5,681 bases of DNA from positions 1 through 5,681 of the forward strand of contig CAKPKZ010000102.1 in assembly GCA_934167435.1 (NCBI GenBank), read 5' to 3'. A model generated the notes under the pieces. It searched no databases. It saw only the letters and a program-made list of their open reading frames with translations, and was not told where the DNA came from. Every line of letters starts with the position of its first letter. Within the stretch, counting starts at the first letter, position 1. The translations under genes were made by a program, and so were the position numbers. Source of the DNA: an uncultured Clostridia bacterium. GTDB taxonomy: Bacteria > Bacillota > Clostridia > TANB77 > CAG-508. Positions 1 to 4,094 of this stretch are shown here, piece by piece.

Positions 1-253
1 CTATACAGCCTATATGAGTTTTTAAATGAAATCCACCTGAAAAATTTCTATATGGCATTATAATTAATATTGTTAGTAGTGTTTCTTTTATTATGCCTAA
101 TAAAAATGAAATACCTATTACTAAAAATATTTTTGGAATCTCTCCTATTATATTTTGTAATCCAAAATTAATTATTTCTGCCCTTTCATCATTTATGTCA
201 GGCATTTCTTTTCTCATCTTATTGGTTAGAAACATACAGATATTATCTATCAT
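1..253 (-). CDS. agrB: AgrB-type accessory gene regulator protease, N-terminal part (runs off left edge)
   Basis: AgrB is a membrane-embedded cysteine protease that trims and cyclises the AgrD propeptide into an autoinducing peptide for quorum sensing. I translated 84 codons by hand. They read MIDNICMFLTNKMRKE, then an amphipathic stretch with ERAEIINFGLQNIIGEIPK, then a hydrophobic segment (about residues 39-66). After that comes R69, the GGFH motif with H76, and C83 in IGC. The His-to-Cys spacing of 7, with the Arg seven residues before the His, matches the catalytic layout I recall for Staphylococcus aureus AgrB (R70, H77, C84). The start at 253 is supported by GAGGTGA at 258-264, four bases upstream. 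AgrB is usually about 190-210 residues, so more than half lies beyond the edge. In Clostridia agrD normally follows agrB, which would place it outside the window. Family assignment is confident; the signal sequence and target are unknown. Confidence 0.87.
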   Translation of the reverse strand, partial: MIDNICMFLTNKMRKEMPDINDERAEIINFGLQNIIGEIPKIFLVIGISFLLGIIKETLLTILIIMPYRNFSGGFHLKTHIGCI

Positions 254-257
254 TTTC

Positions 258-264
258 TCACCTC
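258..264 (-). promoter_or_regulatory. Shine-Dalgarno of agrB
   Basis: The minus strand reads GAGGTGA, a near-complete match to the 16S anti-Shine-Dalgarno complement, four bases before the ATG at 253. It fixes the agrB start. Confidence 0.8.
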
Positions 265-303
265 GCTTTTATTAAGCTAAGGCAAGTTTATCACTTATTT
301 TGG

Positions 304-332
304 ATTATAGTCATTTTGATTTATCAAATACC
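304..332 (-). promoter_or_regulatory. Candidate agrB promoter
   Basis: On the minus strand a perfect TATAAT (304-309) lies about 50 bp before the agrB ATG, giving a leader of roughly 44 nt. At the expected 17-bp spacing the -35 position (327-332) reads GGTATT, which is a poor match to TTGACA. A consensus -10 with a weak -35 is what an activator-dependent promoter looks like, and agr promoters are typically activated by a LytTR response regulator. Inferred from the sequence only. Confidence 0.42.
315..328. repeat. 14-bp dyad in the agrB promoter spacer
   Basis: TTTGAT and ATCAAA form a perfect inverted repeat with a 2-bp spacer. It fills the -10/-35 spacer of the candidate agrB promoter and touches the -35 position, where an operator would act. 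It could also be chance in A+T-rich DNA. Confidence 0.35.
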
Positions 333-500
333 ACTTTAAGTTTGCAAAAAAATGTTATTTTATTATTATAAGTAAAAAAGTTATTTTCATAAAATTATTT
401 GTATAAAAATTTTGTTATTAATTATCTAAATGACTACTTTTTAATATATTCGAAGTTATATGTCACATAATTTTTCGTGGCAATTTAGTAACTAAAATAT

Positions 501-535
501 AAAGACAATACTAATCAAATTATAGTATTGCCTTT
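501..535 (-). terminator. Intrinsic terminator of the pilin-like gene
   Basis: On the minus strand AAAGGCAAUACUA pairs with UAGUAUUGUCUUU. This gives 13 bp with a single G-U wobble and a 9-nt loop, followed by AUAUUUU. It begins about 50 nt past the pilin-like stop codon. The wobble is a valid pair only in minus-strand RNA (it is an A-C mismatch on plus), which supports action on the minus strand. The U-tract is imperfect. Confidence 0.65.
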
Positions 536-586
536 TTACATTTTCTTATCTTTTAATGTTATTATATTTTAGTTCTATGAAATTTC

Positions 587-2023
587 TTAATTAAGTTTCG
601 ATATATCTCCAGAGAATTTCAAATAATTTACTTTTACCCAACTAGTTCCATAGTTAGAATCTCCTAACATATTTAAATCAATCTTTTGAATCTCTTTATT
701 AGCAAATTGTATAGTTTTTATAAATGTTTGACTATCTGATTTACCTGAAACATTACTCAATTCATACGTTTCAGATGTATTATCTGAATATGTAATAATT
801 AAATTTAATTTTGCCCATCCAGATGCAGCACTTTCACCACCAACTTTAACTCCTTTATATTTTTTTAAAAATTCGGATCCAAATGTATAATTACAATTAT
901 ATCCACATCCACCACCTAATGAACCTTGAAATATTTCCTTATTAGTTTCAGGATAAGTATAACCTGTATTTCCACTAAGTACTACGCCAAGATCTTTAAT
1001 TGTACTTAGTCCTGCATCTTGTAAGTATTCAAATACTTCTAATGTATCAGTAAGTTCAATAGTTCTCTCTTCTATAGTATCCATAAAATTGCTTTCATCA
1101 TCATTTATGTATGCTGTTACCTTAATACTATATTTCTGTCCCGCTTTTACATCAGTTGTAATATTATTTTCTGGAAACTCTGTATAACTTTGAGCTGTAG
1201 ATAATTTGTAATAATATTTAAATTTTACATTGGCTTTATCTGGATAATTACTATCATTTTTTATCTTTTCAGTATTCAATTTTATTGAAGCTGCAGTCGT
1301 AGTAATAGAATTTTTAATAATTGGCGCATCCAATATATTTTGTATTTTTCTTGTATATTCTTGACTTTTTTTATTCTTAGTCGTCACTTTATAAGAATAT
1401 TCAGTTGAGTTGCTATTAGTAGAAACAATATATGTTGTTCGCGCAGTGTTAGTTCCAATACCTTCAATTGTTCCAATAGTTAGATTATCTGAAATTTTTT
1501 CTATTTTATCAATTTTATCATCTATAGGTGCTGTGACAACAACTGTTATTTCTATATTATTTCCTTTAAACGCATAATTAATTTCTTCTGTCGAAACAGA
1601 TATTCTTTTTCCAAATTCATTAATTTCTATTATTGAAGCTTCATTATTTTTCTCACCACTTATTTCCACATCATATTTTATTCCATTTATATCTACTATT
1701 GCAAAATAGTTCTTATTATCTGGTTCTACATTTATCACATTTTGTGATTCTCTATTTGTTTTATATGTATCTGTTGTCAAAAAGTCATTCAACGATACTC
1801 CATTTACAGCATTTTCCATCTTCCAATCTGCAAGCATTAAATTTACTCTTTCCCTTGCTTCTTCTTCAGCTGATTTTGCTTTTGCTGTTGTTGCTTTTCC
1901 TAATATTCCATTTTCTCCTGTTAACATTGCAATCGTTACACCTGCTAATATTAATAAAACTACTATGGTTATTACTAATGCAATTAGTGTAATTCCTCTT
2001 CTTTGTTTTAAATTAATTTTCAT
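587..2023 (-). CDS. Large pilin-like secreted protein with Ig/FN3-like regions
   Basis: A 478-residue protein with a class III (prepilin-type) N-terminus. It has a basic 10-residue leader MKINLKQRRG, a predicted prepilin-peptidase cut after G10, then the hydrophobic helix ITLIALVITIVVLLILAG (11-28) continuing into a long polar helix (about 36-72). Position +5 after the cut is Ala, where most type IV pilins and type II pseudopilins have Glu. Beyond the helix come a small beta region (about 73-125) and an Ig-like stretch (about 142-231). An FN3-like stretch follows (about 232-327), then a C-terminal beta-rich domain (about 328-478) containing GGGCGYNC. There is no LPXTG or second membrane segment. 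The start was set at 2023 because AAGGAGG lies five bases upstream; an in-frame ATG eight codons earlier has no ribosome site. It has its own promoter and terminator, and no pilus assembly genes are in view. It may be an exported adhesin or minor pilin; the ligand is unknown. Confidence 0.85.
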   Translation of the reverse strand: MKINLKQRRGITLIALVITIVVLLILAGVTIAMLTGENGILGKATTAKAKSAEEEARERVNLMLADWKMENAVNGVSLNDFLTTDTYKTNRESQNVINVEPDNKNYFAIVDINGIKYDVEISGEKNNEASIIEINEFGKRISVSTEEINYAFKGNNIEITVVVTAPIDDKIDKIEKISDNLTIGTIEGIGTNTARTTYIVSTNSNSTEYSYKVTTKNKKSQEYTRKIQNILDAPIIKNSITTTAASIKLNTEKIKNDSNYPDKANVKFKYYYKLSTAQSYTEFPENNITTDVKAGQKYSIKVTAYINDDESNFMDTIEERTIELTDTLEVFEYLQDAGLSTIKDLGVVLSGNTGYTYPETNKEIFQGSLGGGCGYNCNYTFGSEFLKKYKGVKVGGESAASGWAKLNLIITYSDNTSETYELSNVSGKSDSQTFIKTIQFANKEIQKIDLNMLGDSNYGTSWVKVNYLKFSGDISKLN

Positions 2024-2028
2024 TTCAT

Positions 2029-2035
2029 CCTCCTT
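2029..2035 (-). promoter_or_regulatory. Shine-Dalgarno deciding the pilin-like start
   Basis: A perfect AAGGAGG on the minus strand lies five bases before the ATG at 2023. It places the start inside a longer open frame whose first ATG (2047) has nothing comparable upstream. The resulting 10-residue leader is a normal prepilin leader length. Confidence 0.85.
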
Positions 2036-2074
2036 AGTTTCTATCATTTCTTTTCATTGGTTTTCACTTTTTTT

Positions 2075-2103
2075 ATATTAACATATCCACATACTTTTTT
2101 CAA
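2075..2103 (-). promoter_or_regulatory. Sigma-A-type promoter of the pilin-like gene
   Basis: On the minus strand TTGAAA (2098-2103), exactly 17 bp, then TAATAT (2075-2080) with the extended -10 dinucleotide TG one base upstream. A-tracts lie directly upstream of the -35, resembling an UP element. The predicted start near 2068 gives a leader of about 45 nt. No U-tract terminator separates it from the pseudouridine synthase gene, so read-through from the previous operon is also possible. Confidence 0.62.
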
Positions 2104-2109
2104 GCTTTT

Positions 2110-2128
2110 TTAATATAATATATATTAA
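2110..2128. repeat. 19-bp A/T-only palindrome between two genes
   Basis: TTAATATA and TATATTAA form a perfect 8-bp inverted repeat around a 3-bp centre, just past the pseudouridine synthase stop and upstream of the pilin-like promoter. In the minus-strand direction it is followed by A residues rather than U, so it is not a standard intrinsic terminator. Confidence 0.4.
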
Positions 2129-2131
2129 CCT

Positions 2132-2806
2132 TCATTTTAGTATACACCATGTTCCAACCGCTTCTGGCAAGTCTTTAAATTTCATCTCTTCTTTGGTTAC
2201 AGGATGAATTATAGTTAACTCATATGCCCATAATGCTATTTGTTTTCCTTTTCCCCTGGTTCCATATTTTTGGTCTCCAAATATACTATGATTGAAATTA
2301 GCTAATTGAACTCGTATTTGGTGATGTCTACCTGTATATAAATTTATTTTTACAAGGCTTAAATTTTTAACCTCATTGTATTTTACAACTTCATACTCTA
2401 ATTTTGCTAATTTAGCATTCTTCTTTTCCTTATTTACTACTTTGCTTATATTATTTCTTTCATCTTTATACAAATAATCTTCTAATATACCAGTTTGTTT
2501 TTCAAACTTTCCATCTACCACTGCCAAATATTTCTTTTTAAATGTTTTTTCTCTAACTTGATTACTTAGTCTACCGGCCGCTTTTGAGGTTTTGGCAAAT
2601 ATCATAATTCCGCCAACTGGTCTATCTAATCTATGTACTAATCCAACATATACATTTCCAGGTTTATTGTATTTTTCTTTTATGTATTGTTTTACCAATG
2701 TAAGCATATCTATATCACCAGTTTTATCTGATTGAGAGGGTATATTAGGCATTTTTTCTACAACAATTATGTGATTGTCTTCATATAAAATTTTTAAACT
2801 ACGCAT
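2132..2806 (-). CDS. RluA-family RNA pseudouridine synthase
   Basis: A 224-residue cytoplasmic enzyme that isomerises uridine to pseudouridine in rRNA or tRNA. The catalytic motif HRLD (58-61, with D61 as nucleophile) follows LYEDNHIIVVEKMPNIPSQ, the usual first strand of the domain. Later conserved blocks are KKYLAVVDGK (91-100) and the substrate-binding GRHHQIRVQL (159-168). It lacks an N-terminal S4 domain, so it is the short single-domain form. The catalytic motif continues RPVGG rather than the canonical xxTSG, a variant I recall as typical of one RluA subfamily. The start is supported by AAGGGAG, which overlaps the region just past the methyltransferase stop. With only 12 bp between the two genes, they are almost surely cotranscribed and possibly translationally coupled. 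The target uridine cannot be told from sequence alone. Confidence 0.95.
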   Translation of the reverse strand: MRSLKILYEDNHIIVVEKMPNIPSQSDKTGDIDMLTLVKQYIKEKYNKPGNVYVGLVHRLDRPVGGIMIFAKTSKAAGRLSNQVREKTFKKKYLAVVDGKFEKQTGILEDYLYKDERNNISKVVNKEKKNAKLAKLEYEVVKYNEVKNLSLVKINLYTGRHHQIRVQLANFNHSIFGDQKYGTRGKGKQIALWAYELTIIHPVTKEEMKFKDLPEAVGTWCILK

Positions 2807-2818
2807 ATTTTCTCCCTT

Positions 2819-3697
2819 TTAACCATTTGTATTTATGTTGGTCCATTTTCCGTAAATTCCACAAGGCAAAATTAAGTTAGAATTTTCCATTGGAAGCCCT
2901 ATCTCTCCTGACTCTAATTTTCCTTTATGTTTTTTTAGAACTGTTAGGCTTAATATATCTTCTAAAACCTTACTAGATATTCCTGTTGTATATGAATTTA
3001 TTAAGAAAAATAATGGGTTATTTGACAATACTTGAGTACATAATTCTACTAGGTCATATATATTGTTTTCAAACTGCCAAACTTCACCTTTTGCTCCTCT
3101 TCCATATGAAGGTGGATCCATAATTATTGCATCATATTTATTTCCTCTTCTTATCTCTCTGTTTACAAATTTTACAACATCATCAACAATAAATCTAACT
3201 GGTTTATCTTGTAGCCCTGAAGAAACAACATTTTCTTTTGCCCATGTTGTCATTCCTTTAGAACTGTCTACATGACAAACCGAAGCTCCAGCATATAAGC
3301 ATGCTACAGTAGCTCCTCCTGTATAAGCAAATAAATTTAACACTTTTATTTCTCTTTTTGAAGATTTAATTTTTTCTATCATCCAATCCCAATTAACTGC
3401 TTGCTCTGGAAATAGCCCGGTATGTTTAAATCCCATTGGCTTTATATTAAATGTTAAATCTTTATATTTTATTTGCCAACTATTTGGCATTTTTTTGTTA
3501 AATTCCCACGAACCACCACCAGATTTACTTCTGTGATATGTTGCATTTATTTCATTCCATTTTTTAGGAAAGCTTTTATCTTTCCATATTATTTGTGGAT
3601 CTGGTCTAGATAAAATTACATCTCCCCATTTTTCTAGCTTTTGTCCATCTGCCATATCTATTATTTTATAATCTTTCCATTCATTTGCTAATTTCAT
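2819..3697 (-). CDS. Class I SAM-dependent RNA methyltransferase (RlmI/COG1092-like)
   Basis: A 292-residue methyltransferase. SAM-binding motif I is VLNLFAYTGGAT (119-130), the acidic end of the second strand is VDSS (143-146), and motif IV is DPPSYGRG (194-201). The N-terminal part has the conserved-looking stretch EKWGDVILSRPDPQIIWK (22-39), which I associate with this family. This puts it in the Methyltrans_SAM group (PF10672), whose characterised member RlmI makes m5C in 23S rRNA. It is shorter than RlmI and has no evident PUA domain, so the exact substrate is open. ATG 3697 is the only reasonable start, since an in-frame TAA lies a few codons upstream. Yet no Shine-Dalgarno is close to it; the strong AAGGAGG at 3730-3736 is separated by a hairpin. 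It is paired with the downstream pseudouridine synthase, which suggests a shared role in RNA modification. Confidence 0.92.
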   Translation of the reverse strand: MKLANEWKDYKIIDMADGQKLEKWGDVILSRPDPQIIWKDKSFPKKWNEINATYHRSKSGGGSWEFNKKMPNSWQIKYKDLTFNIKPMGFKHTGLFPEQAVNWDWMIEKIKSSKREIKVLNLFAYTGGATVACLYAGASVCHVDSSKGMTTWAKENVVSSGLQDKPVRFIVDDVVKFVNREIRRGNKYDAIIMDPPSYGRGAKGEVWQFENNIYDLVELCTQVLSNNPLFFLINSYTTGISSKVLEDILSLTVLKKHKGKLESGEIGLPMENSNLILPCGIYGKWTNINTNG

Positions 3698-3704
3698 AAT
3701 TTTT

Positions 3705-3728
3705 TAGTAGCACAAAAAAATACTACTA
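3705..3728 (-). promoter_or_regulatory. Hairpin between Shine-Dalgarno and start codon of the methyltransferase
   Basis: In minus-strand RNA UAGUAGUAU (3728-3720) pairs with GUGCUACUA (3713-3705), giving 9 bp including two G-U wobbles with a U6 loop. It lies between AAGGAGG (3730-3736) and the ATG (3697). Folding reduces the effective spacing from 32 nt to 8 nt, the normal value. The known precedent is phage T4 gene 38, where a hairpin brings a distant Shine-Dalgarno to its start codon. Confidence 0.5.
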
Positions 3729-3758
3729 TCCTCCTTGTTTTTAGAATAGTAATATTTT
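3717..3758 (-). terminator. Intrinsic terminator of the uvrC unit, overlapping the next promoter
   Basis: In minus-strand RNA AUAUUACUAUUC (3755-3744) pairs with GGAUAGUAGUAU (3731-3720), 12 pairs including two G-U wobbles. A run of U follows immediately, and three further A-U pairs extend the stem into it. The 12-nt loop contains AAGGA of the next gene's ribosome site. Both wobbles become A-C mismatches on the plus strand, supporting minus-strand function. The stem is A-U rich, so its strength is uncertain. Confidence 0.52.
3730..3736 (-). promoter_or_regulatory. Displaced Shine-Dalgarno of the methyltransferase gene
   Basis: A perfect AAGGAGG on the minus strand, but 32 nt from the ATG. 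No start codon lies 5-10 nt downstream: the next GTG is 16 nt away and opens a frame of only nine codons. It is therefore best assigned to the methyltransferase through the intervening hairpin. Confidence 0.55.
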
Positions 3759-3782
3759 ATCATATTTAATTAATTTTTCCAA
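3754..3782 (-). promoter_or_regulatory. Promoter of the methyltransferase-pseudouridine synthase operon
   Basis: On the minus strand TTGGAA (3777-3782), 17 bp, then TAAAAT (3754-3759) with TG one base upstream as an extended -10. The predicted start near 3747 lies inside the 5' arm of the terminator, so transcripts from this promoter would lack most of that arm. Confidence 0.5.
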
Positions 3783-3830
3783 GGCTTTTTTAGATATAAT
3801 ATTGGATTATAATTATTATAATTTTTATCA

Positions 3831-4034
3831 TTAAACATTTTGCAAAACTTTCATAAAATTATATATTAGGAAAAAATTTAAACACGAAAACATTATAAGA
3901 GCTATAATTGCTAAACTTATAATCTTGTGCATTTTTATTAACTGAATTATAGGTCTCTTTTTTTTTCTAACCTCTAACCTATCTAAATCATTATTGTACC
4001 TAATATTAAAAAATTCATCTTTAGCATATTCCAT
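3831..4034 (-). CDS. Small single-pass membrane protein of unknown function
   Basis: A 67-residue protein. Residues 1-37 are polar and end in a basic cluster (KKKR at 24-27, further Lys and His to 37). Residues 38-60 form one strongly hydrophobic helix, and a short tail MKVLQNV follows. By the positive-inside rule the N-terminus faces the cytoplasm and the tail is outside; there is no cleavage site typical of a signal peptide. A G6 run eight bases before the ATG serves as ribosome site. It follows uvrC by 60 nt and precedes the unit's terminator, so it is probably cotranscribed with uvrC. Similar small proteins near uvrC in clostridial genomes seem familiar to me, but I cannot confirm this and do not assign a function. 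The clear topology and ribosome site argue that it is real. Confidence 0.72.
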   Translation of the reverse strand: MEYAKDEFFNIRYNNDLDRLEVRKKKRPIIQLIKMHKIISLAIIALIMFSCLNFFLIYNFMKVLQNV

Positions 4035-4042
4035 AAAAAAAT

Positions 4043-4048
4043 CCCCCC
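4043..4048 (-). promoter_or_regulatory. G6 Shine-Dalgarno of the small membrane-protein gene
   Basis: A run of six G on the minus strand, then A and seven T, then ATG. It is an unusual ribosome site made of homopolymer runs and sits directly against the 13-bp inverted repeat. Confidence 0.5.
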
Positions 4049-4082
4049 ATCATTATATATGTATATTCACATATATAATGAT
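4049..4082 (-). repeat. Perfect 13-bp inverted repeat between uvrC and the small membrane-protein gene
   Basis: ATCATTATATATG (4049-4061) and CATATATAATGAT (4070-4082) are exact reverse complements with an 8-nt loop. In mRNA the hairpin begins 12 nt after the uvrC stop and ends directly against the G6 ribosome site of the next gene. It could be an mRNA stability or translation-control element, or a DNA operator. It is not followed directly by a U-tract, so it is a poor terminator. Confidence 0.6.
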
Positions 4083-4094
4083 TTATGCTAGATT

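Larger units (their letters stand above)
254..586. other. 333-bp intergenic region between the pilin-like gene and agrB
   Basis: No convincing gene lies here on either strand. Reading the minus strand, it holds the terminator hairpin of the pilin-like gene (501-535) and a small TTTAG/CTAAA dyad (484-496). Next comes an A/T-tract stretch with two copies of AAAATAAC (380-387 and 354-361) and two ACTTA-containing motifs (366-373 and 334-341). The candidate agrB promoter and ribosome site follow. The repeated motifs upstream of a promoter with a weak -35 could be regulator-binding sites, but the region is so A+T-rich that chance matches are likely. Confidence 0.6.

Noticed and set aside
93..275. 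60-codon plus-strand open frame
   Set aside because: It lies antisense to the agrB start and ribosome site, where the minus frame has clear AgrB motifs. It has no ribosome site of its own.
501..537. The hairpin at the pilin-like 3' end as a plus-strand terminator ending in TTTTT
   Set aside because: No plus-strand gene leads into it, and one stem position pairs only in minus-strand RNA. A bidirectional role is possible but unsupported.
1633..1992. 119-codon plus-strand open frame rich in Leu, Phe and His
   Set aside because: Antisense shadow of the pilin-like gene; its Leu-rich composition reflects the A+T-rich opposite strand.
2024..2047. Upstream ATG adding eight residues to the pilin-like protein
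   Set aside because: It has no Shine-Dalgarno, while the downstream ATG at 2023 has a perfect one at ideal distance and gives a normal prepilin leader.
2035..2056. Possible 7-codon leader peptide ending just at the pilin-like ribosome site
   Set aside because: A short ATG-to-TAA frame exists, but it has no ribosome site and no biased codon content, so chance is the simpler explanation.
3063..3275. 70-codon plus-strand open frame
   Set aside because: Antisense to the methyltransferase SAM-binding motifs; no ribosome site.
3806..3822. A/T-only inverted repeat after the small membrane-protein gene as a terminator
   Set aside because: It contains no G-C pairs and is not followed by a U-tract on the minus strand; the hairpin at 3717-3758 fits better.
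4052..4080. Promoter inside the 13-bp inverted repeat, with TATAAT at 4052-4057
   Set aside because: The -35 position reads CATTAT with no match to TTGACA, and the TATAAT arises from the A/T palindrome itself.
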